A DNA stretch of 64,000 nucleotides, taken from contig JBJLEF010000008.1 of the NCBI GenBank assembly GCA_045565995.1, forward strand, positions 62,001-126,000, written 5' to 3'. The position numbers and the translations under genes were made by a program. Below are positions 19,625-27,964 of the stretch, piece after piece. The stretch's first letter is position 1, and every line of letters begins with the position of its first letter. This DNA comes from UBA721 sp002705165 (GTDB lineage: Bacteria > Planctomycetota > Planctomycetia > Pirellulales > Pirellulaceae). The notes under the pieces are model-generated. The model ran no database searches and had not been told where the DNA came from. It was given only the letters and a program-made list of their open reading frames with translations.

Positions 19625-19960
19625 TTGAATACAGCAAACCAGCTCCTACATCAACTCATGGCGGTTATCGAAGATCGTCGTCAAAACCCTCCTGAAAAGT
19701 CGTACACGACCAAACTTTTCAATGGGGGAAATGAACTGATCGGCCAAAAGATTATCGAAGAAGCCGAAGAGGTTGTGGAGGCGGCTGATGAATCCGGCCA
19801 AGAAGGCCGAGAACACCTGATTTACGAAGCTGCTGACCTGTTGTACCACCTAATGGTTCTACTGGGACATCAGGAAATCCACATCCGTGAAATCGAGACT
19901 GAGTTGGCACGCCGATTTGGCGTTTCCGGCATCGATGAAAAAGCATCCCGAAGTTCTTAA
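19625..19960 (+). CDS. hisE: Phosphoribosyl-ATP pyrophosphohydrolase
   Basis: A 111-residue MazG-fold enzyme that converts phosphoribosyl-ATP to phosphoribosyl-AMP, the second step of histidine synthesis. The metal-binding helices show KIIEEAEEVVEAA followed by IYEAADLLYHLMVLL. The TTG start at 19625 is supported by GGGGA about nine bases upstream; no ATG lies in a suitable position. The hisI cyclohydrolase domain is not fused here. It is 30 bp upstream of hisG, so the two form an operon covering steps two and one. Confidence 0.95.
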   Translation: MNTANQLLHQLMAVIEDRRQNPPEKSYTTKLFNGGNELIGQKIIEEAEEVVEAADESGQEGREHLIYEAADLLYHLMVLLGHQEIHIREIETELARRFGVSGIDEKASRSS

Positions 19961-19990
19961 CGTAATTTTTACTTGATTTTGAGATCAACC

Positions 19991-20842
19991 ATGAGCAATC
20001 TTCGTATCGGACTACCTAGCAAAGGCAGGCTTTCAGAGCTGGCTAGTGAACTTCTTAAGGAAGCCGGAATAAAGTTTCGTCGCCAGAATCGGTCTCTATT
20101 TGCAAAAGTCTCTGACCTCCCCATCGAGATCATCTTCCTGAGAACTGATGACATTCCCGTTCTCTGTGGTGAAGGTGCGATCGACATGGGAATCACGGGT
20201 TCAGATCTGGTAGCGGAATCCCAAGCTGATATTGAGACCCGGCTTTCATTGGGAGTTGGGAAATGTCGGCTCGCTGTATGTGTTCCGGACACCATGGAGA
20301 TCAATGATCCTTCTGAATTAAATGGCCTGCGAATTGCCACCAGCTTTACTAACGTAACACGTACCTACCTGGAACAGCATGGTGCCCAAGCTCATATCGT
20401 CCCTCTGACGGGTTCTGTTGAAATTATGATCACCCTCGGCATTGCTGATGCCATTGTAGATCTCGTTGAAACCGGATCCACACTGGCCGCCAATCGACTC
20501 AAGATTTCACACGAGATCGGTCACTACGAAACCATTGTCGTGCAAAACAAAGAAAAACGTCATGCGGAACTCGCCGACCGAATCGTTCGACGACTCGAAG
20601 GTGTTGTCATCGCCCGCAGGTACTCCTTGTTGGAATACAACATTCCTCGTGAACGTCTGGCGGAAGCAGAAAACATCACTCCTGGCTTCAAATCGCCCAC
20701 CATCACCTCACTAGAAGACAGTGATTGGTGTGCTGTACGAGTGATGGTGAAGACCAAACAGGTCACCTCCGTCATGGATCAGCTTGAAGAGCTTGGCGCG
20801 TCCGCCATTCTGGAAACACCGATTAATAATTGCCGTCTATAA
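19991..20842 (+). CDS. hisG: ATP phosphoribosyltransferase, long form
   Basis: The ATG at 19991 gives 283 residues beginning MSNLRIGLPSKGRL. The enzyme joins ATP and PRPP in the first, feedback-controlled step of histidine synthesis. The PRPP loop reads IVDLVETGSTLAAN. A third C-terminal domain (about 210-283) is present, so this is the long HisG type that binds histidine itself and needs no HisZ. Its last 6 bases overlap the 3' end of the convergent amidohydrolase gene. Confidence 0.96.
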   Translation: MSNLRIGLPSKGRLSELASELLKEAGIKFRRQNRSLFAKVSDLPIEIIFLRTDDIPVLCGEGAIDMGITGSDLVAESQADIETRLSLGVGKCRLAVCVPDTMEINDPSELNGLRIATSFTNVTRTYLEQHGAQAHIVPLTGSVEIMITLGIADAIVDLVETGSTLAANRLKISHEIGHYETIVVQNKEKRHAELADRIVRRLEGVVIARRYSLLEYNIPRERLAEAENITPGFKSPTITSLEDSDWCAVRVMVKTKQVTSVMDQLEELGASAILETPINNCRL

Positions 20843-22042
20843 ATGAACGAATTCCGCTTCGTTCAAATTTGATATCAACTGAACCTCCAGAAGATGTTCC
20901 GGATTCACTGGGATCATCAGCAAGTGAGGGCTAGCCCCTTCGCCAAGAAATCCATATTTCTCCTCGATCCCTAATGCAAAAGACGCATTGACCGTAACCA
21001 TTTCTAACAACTCTGTGACCTTCAATTCTGGATACATTTTCGCCACAAACTGAATTTCAGAGATTAGGGACAAGTCTGGATTAGAGGCTTTAGAATCCGT
21101 TCCCAGACATACTCGAACATCGCATTCAAGCATCGAATGTAATGGATAACGATCATGTCCAAACCAGGCATGGGTTCTTGGGCAATAGCAAACAGCTACT
21201 CGACTCCTTACCTCCCCCAGCAACCGATGCACGTCCGCACCAAAATAGTTGCCATGAACTAGCAACGCTCGCCAACTACTCGACAGTACCTGAACATAAT
21301 CCAGATAAGATACTGATTCGGGGATGGCGGATTCTTCCCACATTCCAAGCTGCTCAAGCATCGTTCGAAATACCCCACTACGTCGCGAGATTAATTCACC
21401 TTCTTCCTTAGTTTCGGCCAGATGCATAACACAAGGCACCTTGTATTGTTGGCTCAGTCGACAAAGACTAATCAATTGGTCCCAACGGACGGTATATGGA
21501 GAATGAGGACTAACCCCCACAGCAATTCCACGCTTTTGTAGCTGTGTGATATAGGATTCGACATCAGCGGTAATTTGAGAAACCGCATCCGCAGAGAAAT
21601 TGATCACTTCGCGCAACGAGACGACTTCCACCTGAGTACTTGAATAGGAATTGTCCAGCTCCCAGTTCGTGGTAATTTCACCGACGGCAATAACGCCAGA
21701 TGCAGCAGATTCACGCAGACCCGATTTGACTGCAGCATGCAGCTTATCGGCTCCTCTGGCGGCTAAGGAACGGCGATACCCGACGACTTCTGCAATCCAT
21801 CGATCGAATGTTTCCCCAGGATTACCAACAGGTTCAGCCAAAGCGCTGAACTCCAAGTGTGTATGTGCATTGATCAGTCGAGGCAGAAGAGCCACATCGC
21901 CAAGCTCTACAAACTCAACTCCAACCGGTAGTTCAGAATGGATAGCAACAATAGCATCCCCTGCCACTTCGATACATCCATTTTCGATAATCGAGGATGT
22001 CATCGGTACAATCCAGCGTGCTGCGTAGAACTTACTCGACAT
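20837..22042 (-). CDS. Amidohydrolase, probable aminofutalosine deaminase
   Basis: A 401-residue amidohydrolase of the TRZ/ATZ and S-adenosylhomocysteine deaminase type. The metal and catalytic residues are present: His60 and His62 in NAHTHLEF, His180, His207 and Glu210 in MHLAE, His263 in LVHGN and Asp316 in LGTDS. This set predicts deamination of an adenine-type ring. It is last in an operon that contains mqnA and mqnC. Amidohydrolase-type aminofutalosine deaminases supply futalosine in the menaquinone pathway, so that is the best guess; 5-methylthioadenosine or 5'-deoxyadenosine deamination is the alternative. Its ATG lies inside the end of the upstream permease gene (11-base overlap), which implies translational coupling. 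Confidence 0.75.
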   Translation of the reverse strand: MSSKFYAARWIVPMTSSIIENGCIEVAGDAIVAIHSELPVGVEFVELGDVALLPRLINAHTHLEFSALAEPVGNPGETFDRWIAEVVGYRRSLAARGADKLHAAVKSGLRESAASGVIAVGEITTNWELDNSYSSTQVEVVSLREVINFSADAVSQITADVESYITQLQKRGIAVGVSPHSPYTVRWDQLISLCRLSQQYKVPCVMHLAETKEEGELISRRSGVFRTMLEQLGMWEESAIPESVSYLDYVQVLSSSWRALLVHGNYFGADVHRLLGEVRSRVAVCYCPRTHAWFGHDRYPLHSMLECDVRVCLGTDSKASNPDLSLISEIQFVAKMYPELKVTELLEMVTVNASFALGIEEKYGFLGEGASPHLLMIPVNPEHLLEVQLISNLNEAEFVHL

Positions 22043-24221
22043 TCACTGTCTGCTCCGAAGGTAATTCCGACCGGACGGGGCGCGTCTTAGCGTGAATCAC
22101 AAATAATAAAGCCACAGCCAGCAAACCACTTACCCCAGCTACAACGGGTGAATAAACCGGCTGGCCCTGATATTCGGTCATCCATCCATCCAGCTGCTGA
22201 TGGACAACATCAATCGAAACAAAATAGATTATGCCATTATGTAGAATATGCATCACCATCGTCGGCAATAAGCTTCCGGCACGAACAGCGATATATCCCA
22301 GCAACAATCCGATTGCAAACGCGTTAATCGACTGCTGGAGAATGCCATGCGTTATTCCAAAGAAAGCAGCTGATACGAAGATGGCAGAAGAGGCTTTTGT
22401 GTTCTTTTGCAGGCCGGTTAAAATAATGCCTCGAAATGCCAATTCCTCAAAAATCCCGGGCACAACCGCAATGGCCAACAACATAGCCCAGCCCGGCGCC
22501 TCGACCATCATTTGCTGCAGTGGAGCTGTCGCTGCTTTGATATTAGGGCTGATGGGGTACAGCTGTTCGATACCGACCCCCATCCACGCAATCACCGGAT
22601 GTAGCAGAAACGGAAGAATCACTGCCGACATCATCACCAAGCCACCCGGTTTTTTAAGCTTGAGACTTTCCAGTGGACTCCTCGTGAAGATCCAAGCTAC
22701 CAAAATGGCTGGCAGACCGACCGTTAAAATCAATGCGATGCTGTTGTCGGTTACAAATTCCTGCCAGCTTTGGGGAGCCGTTGCAGTGACGTTGGCAGCA
22801 TAACGCAACATCAAAATACTGATGGCGACAAAGATGGCCATGCCACCAGTTGGTAATAACGGCTTATTCTTAATGAGCTGCCGCAGCCACAACCGCACAT
22901 CCCACTTCTCACTTTCACGAAACAGAACTGCTTCACTATTAAATTGGAAAGTGGCCCAACGGACTGCCAAGTAACAACAAAATGCACTGCTTGCCATCAC
23001 AGGCAGCGCATACCGAATCGCCACATCAAACTGAGACTGCACCAGACTGCGAAGAAGTAATGCAGACCCTGAAATCGGAATTAAACTAGTCCCCAAATCC
23101 AGCTCAACATTCGGCATGACGCTGATCATCGAAAGAGGCAATGCCAGCATCAATAATGGCATCATATAATACTGGCCCTCTTTACTGCTTCGAGCAAACG
23201 TCGCTGCAGCAAGAGCCAAAGCGCTGAACATCGCCACAAGGGGGACCAATACCACGAGGCTCCAGAGAATACTCCAGCCCGGAAAGACTCCCAATTTAGC
23301 GTGTAACTCACTTCCAACGGGCATTACTCTGGCCACCATGAATACCCCTGTAAAAGCGATCGAGACTAAATTTGCGAGTGAAGTTGCAAAGCTGAAGACC
23401 ATAACGGTCAACAGTTTTCCCGTCACGATCTCAACTCGTTTAGCCGGACCACACAACAAGGTCTCAAGCGTCCCCCGCTCTTTTTCGCCGGCACACAAAT
23501 CAACGGCCGGATAAAAGGCTCCTGACAAAGTCCACAACAATAACATGATGGGAATCAAGCTGGCCCAAAATTCCGCTGCCTGGCTTTCTTCGGGAGCAAT
23601 ATCCTCTGCCTCAAAAACAATCGGCGTCGCCACGCCGAGCGGCAATTCTCCTAATTCAAATAAGTAGTCCCTAACTTCCTCCTCCCAAACCTCCAGTACC
23701 CCAGCGATTCGGGACCGAGCAATCTTGGATTTATCCGCGACCGAGTTGTAAACAATGACTGGTCCGGGTAATTCTTCCGACGGTTGTTGCAATTCTGTTT
23801 CACCACGAACCACCTTTTCTAGATACGATAAATATTCGCCCAATTCCGGTGTCAGAATCAAAGCTGCGTCAAATTCTTTACTATCAAGACGTTGCTGCAG
23901 TGATTCTTTCACCCCTTCGAGTGTGGCGTGCTCCGGATAGGCCTCAGGAAAAATCTCAAGCAACGATTCGTTGACAACATACTTACCATCTTCTTTTTGC
24001 TCATCGGTGAGCAACTCTGGAAGCCCTTCATATTGAAATTCTCCCACGACAACAAGCTTGCTGGAATTTTCTGACATAAATTGAACCGCCTGCATCATGA
24101 CCAGGCCGAGCACCGGGTAAATCATGACTGGCAACATAACGGTCGTAAAAATCGTACGCCGATCTCTCAATTGTCCGAGTAATTCACGGACGAACAACCT
24201 TTTGATGTTGCGCCAGTTCAT
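22032..24221 (-). CDS. ABC-2 type permease fused to CPBP intramembrane protease
   Basis: About 729 residues. The ATG at 24221 overlaps the ATPase stop as ATGA, which decides the start. The first 450 residues form an ABC-2/NatB-like permease with one N-terminal helix, a large extracytoplasmic domain (about 50-215) and a helix bundle (about 220-430). It has the EKERGTLETLL segment typical of these permeases. The rest is a CPBP (CAAX/bacteriocin-processing) membrane protease. Its motifs, numbered from an upstream GTG three codons earlier, are Glu595/Glu596 with Arg600 in FEELAFRG, His628 in GITHG, and His664-Asn665. Partner is the ATPase just upstream. The transported substrate is unknown; sodium or drug export as in NatAB is only an analogy. 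Confidence 0.88.
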   Translation of the reverse strand: MNWRNIKRLFVRELLGQLRDRRTIFTTVMLPVMIYPVLGLVMMQAVQFMSENSSKLVVVGEFQYEGLPELLTDEQKEDGKYVVNESLLEIFPEAYPEHATLEGVKESLQQRLDSKEFDAALILTPELGEYLSYLEKVVRGETELQQPSEELPGPVIVYNSVADKSKIARSRIAGVLEVWEEEVRDYLFELGELPLGVATPIVFEAEDIAPEESQAAEFWASLIPIMLLLWTLSGAFYPAVDLCAGEKERGTLETLLCGPAKRVEIVTGKLLTVMVFSFATSLANLVSIAFTGVFMVARVMPVGSELHAKLGVFPGWSILWSLVVLVPLVAMFSALALAAATFARSSKEGQYYMMPLLMLALPLSMISVMPNVELDLGTSLIPISGSALLLRSLVQSQFDVAIRYALPVMASSAFCCYLAVRWATFQFNSEAVLFRESEKWDVRLWLRQLIKNKPLLPTGGMAIFVAISILMLRYAANVTATAPQSWQEFVTDNSIALILTVGLPAILVAWIFTRSPLESLKLKKPGGLVMMSAVILPFLLHPVIAWMGVGIEQLYPISPNIKAATAPLQQMMVEAPGWAMLLAIAVVPGIFEELAFRGIILTGLQKNTKASSAIFVSAAFFGITHGILQQSINAFAIGLLLGYIAVRAGSLLPTMVMHILHNGIIYFVSIDVVHQQLDGWMTEYQGQPVYSPVVAGVSGLLAVALLFVIHAKTRPVRSELPSEQTVNVE

Positions 24222-24973
24222 GCTTCGCACTCCAAACCCATCTGCTGCTCAATCAAATCAAAAAACAGGTCTTCCAGCTCCACTTTATCAAACTGTTCGC
24301 GAAGTTCTTCCTGAGTGCCTTCACAGAGAATTCTCCCTTTGTACATGATGGCAACTTGGTCACAAACTCGTTCGACTTCATTCATATGGTGAGTTGAGTA
24401 AAGAATACACTTACCCTGCTCACGCAGATTCAAGACCGTGTTTTGCAATGATCTACCCACAAGCACATCCAGCCCGACAGTAGCCTCATCAAATATCAAA
24501 ACCGGTGGGTTATGAATAATTGCTCGGGCAATAGACACCTTCTGCTTCATACCAGTGGACATTTTTCCACCCGTGACCTCCAGAAAGCCCTTCATTTGCA
24601 ACTGCCGATATACCAACTCCGACCGCTCCCGCAATTCTTCTTCCGACATACCGTGCAGACGGCCAAAGAATTCAACCATTTCCCGAGCAGACATCCTGTC
24701 ATAGTTGGAAGTATTGTTGGAAACGAAGCCAATACTACGGCGCACCATTTCAGCTTCGGTTTCCACGTCATAACCAGCAACGGTCACTTTTCCCGACGTT
24801 GGCTTCAAGAGAGTTGCCAGTGTTCTCAAGACCGTCGTCTTTCCAGCTCCATTAGGACCTAAAAGTCCGTAAATCTTACCCGGTGCGCACTGAAAACTTA
24901 CCCCAGCGACCGCTTTAACCTCGCCTTGCTCGAGGTCCGGATAATTTTTACAAAGATTATCGACGACAATCAT
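24218..24973 (-). CDS. ABC transporter ATP-binding protein (NatA-like)
   Basis: A 251-residue ATPase with Walker A GPNGAGKTT (39-47), the signature STGMKQKVSIARA (139-151), Walker B VLIFDEAT (158-165) and the switch histidine in YSTHHMNEV. The Q-loop position reads GFVSNNT and appears to lack the usual Gln, as in some NatA-type proteins. A near-perfect AGGAGG lies five bases before the ATG. It pairs with the downstream permease/CPBP fusion through a 4-base overlap and sits 39 bp after mqnC on the same strand. Confidence 0.93.
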   Translation of the reverse strand: MIVVDNLCKNYPDLEQGEVKAVAGVSFQCAPGKIYGLLGPNGAGKTTVLRTLATLLKPTSGKVTVAGYDVETEAEMVRRSIGFVSNNTSNYDRMSAREMVEFFGRLHGMSEEELRERSELVYRQLQMKGFLEVTGGKMSTGMKQKVSIARAIIHNPPVLIFDEATVGLDVLVGRSLQNTVLNLREQGKCILYSTHHMNEVERVCDQVAIMYKGRILCEGTQEELREQFDKVELEDLFFDLIEQQMGLECEA

Positions 24974-25012
24974 GGCCGCCTCCTGCTCTGGGAAATTCTG
25001 TTCGGCTGAAAA

Positions 25013-26173
25013 TTACGTGGTCAACTGAACTAACGGTGCCTGTGTCTCTTCGAGTCGACGACGAATCCATTCTCGATTGGCCTTAACCGCTTCTTGTTCA
25101 TGACATTCGTCCATTAATTCATAGTGAACGTTTCGCTGGCGAGGTGAATACCCCAATTCGGATATCGAATCTCTGATCTGATCGAGCGTTAGAAAATGCA
25201 CTGTGCCAGCCTCAGCCACGACATTTTCTTCAATCATCAAGCTTCCCATGTCATTGGCACCATATAGCAGTGCCAACTGACCAACCTTCAGTCCCTGAGT
25301 CACCCAACTGGATTGGATGTTATCGACATTATCCAGATAGAGCCTCGAAATCGCCTGAACCTTTAGATACTCATAGGCCCCAAGTGGTTGGATGTCTGCC
25401 AGAGGTGTATTGTCTGGTTGAAAGGTCCAGGAGATAAAGGCCGTAAAACCACCGGTCTCATCCTGCAATTGACGAATACGTTCCATATGTTCGATCCGTT
25501 CTTCCAACGTCTCAATATGACCATACATCATCGTAGCACTCGAGCGCCCGCCCATCCGGTGCCAAACTCGCATCGTATTGAGCCAGTTCTCTGTATCGAC
25601 TTTACCACGAGTCATCCCTTCACGTACTCGATCCACCAAAATCTCAGCGCCACCGCCGGGAATACTACCGAGCCCCGCAGTCTTCAAACGACCTAATACC
25701 TCTTCGATGCTGAGGCTGTTCATTTTCGTGAAGTGATGCAATTCGGGAGGACTAAAACCATGAATGTTGACCTGAGGGAAACTTGCTTTAATATCACGGC
25801 AAAGCTGCTCATACCAATCGAGCTTATACTCGTGGTGTAGGCCACCCTGCATCAGGATCTGATCACCTCCCAATGCCACCGTTTCCTCAATTTTATGTAG
25901 CAACTCCTGACGATCTAAAACCCATCCTTCATCACTTTTGGGACCGCGGTAGAAGGCACAAAAATCACACACTGCCGTGCAAATATTGGTGTAATTGATG
26001 TTTCGATCGATATTATACGTTCGGTAAGGTTCAGGATGCATACGCTGGGTAACGGCATTCGCGGCTCTACCAATTGCTCCCAGGTCCTGCGACTTCATCA
26101 ACACAACACCCTCCTCAAGAGTGATGCGTTCTCCGGCAACTGCCTTTTCTAAAATCGGTGTAATCTCGGTCAT
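25013..26173 (-). CDS. mqnC: Dehypoxanthine futalosine cyclase (radical SAM)
   Basis: A 386-residue radical SAM enzyme that cyclises dehypoxanthine futalosine in the futalosine route to menaquinone. The cluster motif C-x3-C-x2-C is at Cys65, Cys69 and Cys72 (CTAVCDFC). Sequence around NYTNICTAVCDFCAF and the SIPGGGAEIL loop are characteristic of the MqnC/MqnE/CofG group. MqnE is the main alternative, but the N-terminal region and length match MqnC better. It starts 11 bp after mqnA. Confidence 0.88.
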   Translation of the reverse strand: MTEITPILEKAVAGERITLEEGVVLMKSQDLGAIGRAANAVTQRMHPEPYRTYNIDRNINYTNICTAVCDFCAFYRGPKSDEGWVLDRQELLHKIEETVALGGDQILMQGGLHHEYKLDWYEQLCRDIKASFPQVNIHGFSPPELHHFTKMNSLSIEEVLGRLKTAGLGSIPGGGAEILVDRVREGMTRGKVDTENWLNTMRVWHRMGGRSSATMMYGHIETLEERIEHMERIRQLQDETGGFTAFISWTFQPDNTPLADIQPLGAYEYLKVQAISRLYLDNVDNIQSSWVTQGLKVGQLALLYGANDMGSLMIEENVVAEAGTVHFLTLDQIRDSISELGYSPRQRNVHYELMDECHEQEAVKANREWIRRRLEETQAPLVQLTT

Positions 26174-26184
26174 ATTTCCAGGTA

Positions 26185-26967
26185 CTATCCGTTTTGTGAA
26201 ACTGCCGACAGTTCATCGACATATTGGCGGAAAAGATCCAGCCCCTGCCGTTCCTGCTCGCCAAGATAAAAGTATAGATGATCCCTGAGGTAGACTTCGC
26301 CTTCTTGTTCGGAAATTCCTAACTCCGAAGCATACTTTGCGGCTATTTCCGGCAAATGCCTCACTCCCTCGTCCCGAGTTGCAGACAAGGCGGCTGCAAT
26401 CGGAGCCAATTCAATATCGAGATCAGCGCGAGCCGTCCACATGGCAAACACAAAGGGAAGCCCTGTCCATTCAACCCAGGCCTGACCAAGATCCCAGGTC
26501 TCCTGGAAGTCAGATTTATCCACGTGCATCGCCCGATCACCAATGATCAACATGGCATCAGTATCCAACTCCGACAAATCACTTCCGATCGGAAAAGGGG
26601 AAAGTTCCGGAATGATCCCAAGTCGTTTTTTCAACAACACCTGAACTAATGCTGCACTAGTGCGAGAGCCTTCGTCTAACGCGAGCGTTTTTATTTCAGC
26701 CGAATCACAATGGCTTAGCAGAGAAACACTATAAACCTCTCCACGGCATGCAATACACGCGTCGGAAACGATTTTGTAATCCGAATCCAGAAAATACTCC
26801 ACCGTAGGGATTAAGGCAACATCCAGATCACCGCTGGCAAGATCGTCAGCTAACCGGCTCGGTAAATCAAAGACGATCTCCGCATTGGGTAGACGCTGAG
26901 CTAACCCATATACCAAAGGTTTGGTATTGAGGTAAGAAACAGCTCCGATTCTAACTGGGCGAGCCAT
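26185..26967 (-). CDS. mqnA: Chorismate dehydratase
   Basis: A 260-residue periplasmic-binding-protein-fold enzyme that removes water from chorismate to give 3-(1-carboxyvinyl)oxybenzoate, the first futalosine-pathway step. The N-terminus RIGAVSYLNTKPLVYGL is diagnostic, with IGDRAMHV and a WxxWTGLPFVFAMW stretch in the second half. It has no signal peptide, so it is cytosolic. It heads the operon with mqnC; mqnB, mqnD and mqnE are not in this window. Confidence 0.92.
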   Translation of the reverse strand: MARPVRIGAVSYLNTKPLVYGLAQRLPNAEIVFDLPSRLADDLASGDLDVALIPTVEYFLDSDYKIVSDACIACRGEVYSVSLLSHCDSAEIKTLALDEGSRTSAALVQVLLKKRLGIIPELSPFPIGSDLSELDTDAMLIIGDRAMHVDKSDFQETWDLGQAWVEWTGLPFVFAMWTARADLDIELAPIAAALSATRDEGVRHLPEIAAKYASELGISEQEGEVYLRDHLYFYLGEQERQGLDLFRQYVDELSAVSQNG

Positions 26968-27122
26968 CGGACATTTACTTTCAGATTATGCTGGTTTGGT
27001 TAATTTTGTTTGCGGGACACTGATGAAGCCATCGTGAAAACATTAATCAATTATTATATCGACCAACGTTTTTAATAGAACCGCACACTCGCTCTGTTCG
27101 TTCACATCTTTGTCGGTGCATT

Positions 27123-27848
27123 TTACTCCTGCGATGCGTCACTGATCAGTATCTTTGCTGCCGCCCAGGTTTCCGGGAGCTGTGCAGTCATATCCAGATA
27201 CTGATCCACCATGGGGTGCCGAATTTTCAGACGCCGCGAATGCAAAGCGATACAACGTCGCCTTTCGTCTTCATGATGCTCGCCAAATCTCAAAGTCGAT
27301 CCATACAATGCATCCCCGATGATAGGGTAACCCCGACTTCCGCATTGCAAACGAATTTGATGCGTTCTACCGGTTTCCAACTGAATAGAAAGCCACGTTT
27401 TGGATTTCGTTCGCTTCAACACTCGATAATGCAAAACAGCCTGTTTTGCCTGTTCCGACGACGCTTCGCAAATTTCACTACGAGCTTCCCCCGGAACTTT
27501 CCGCATGAAATCAATGAAGCTTCCTTCGTCCTCTTCTACCGTGCCTTCCACACAAGCCCAGTACTCTTTTTCAACGAGACGTTGTTCGAACTGATTAGAG
27601 ATTCGTTTGGCCGCGCGTTGATGCAGGGCAAAGACCATCACGCCGGTGACCGGGCGATCAAGACGGTGGGGAACAGCTAAATAAACACGACCTGGCTTTT
27701 CATCTCGAATCCGTATGAATTTCTTCAACCGCATTTCGACACTGTCAATATGCGGCGGAGCCTGAGTGAGTAGGCCGCCGGGCTTATTAATCAATAGACA
27801 TGGCCCCTGTTCATACAGAATCCTCACGTCACCCAACAAATTATCCAT
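27123..27848 (-). CDS. RluA-family pseudouridine synthase
   Basis: About 241 residues from the ATG at 27848. An upstream TTG at 27917 is rejected because the extended frame would run across a strong terminator hairpin (27876-27908). The catalytic Asp64 lies in HRLDRPVTG, close to the HRLDxxTSG signature, and the RTHQIRLQ motif follows. There is no S4 RNA-binding domain, so this is a short, RluA/TruC-like form. Target (23S rRNA or tRNA) cannot be read from the sequence. It stands alone on the minus strand. Confidence 0.88.
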   Translation of the reverse strand: MDNLLGDVRILYEQGPCLLINKPGGLLTQAPPHIDSVEMRLKKFIRIRDEKPGRVYLAVPHRLDRPVTGVMVFALHQRAAKRISNQFEQRLVEKEYWACVEGTVEEDEGSFIDFMRKVPGEARSEICEASSEQAKQAVLHYRVLKRTKSKTWLSIQLETGRTHQIRLQCGSRGYPIIGDALYGSTLRFGEHHEDERRRCIALHSRRLKIRHPMVDQYLDMTAQLPETWAAAKILISDASQE

Positions 27849-27872
27849 TGATAAAACTTGAACTTTCGAAGC

Positions 27873-27908
27873 AAAAACGCCGATCATCGAAATTTGATGA
27901 TCGGCGTT
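27873..27908 (-). terminator. Rho-independent terminator after the Gfo/Idh gene
   Basis: A 13-bp perfect stem (27876-27888 with 27896-27908, core CGCCGATCATC/GATGATCGGCG) with a 7-base loop is followed on the minus strand by a run of T. It lies about 57 bases past the stop of the oxidoreductase gene at 27965 and just ahead of the pseudouridine synthase start. Confidence 0.85.
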
Positions 27909-27964
27909 GTGTGGCAAACCTTACTTGTCAATACATACGGCAAGTGTTCCGGAGCACCGAACAA

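Noticed and set aside
27849..27917. Extended N-terminus of the pseudouridine synthase from a TTG
   Set aside because: The frame crosses the strong terminator of the upstream gene; the ATG at 27848 gives a complete enzyme.
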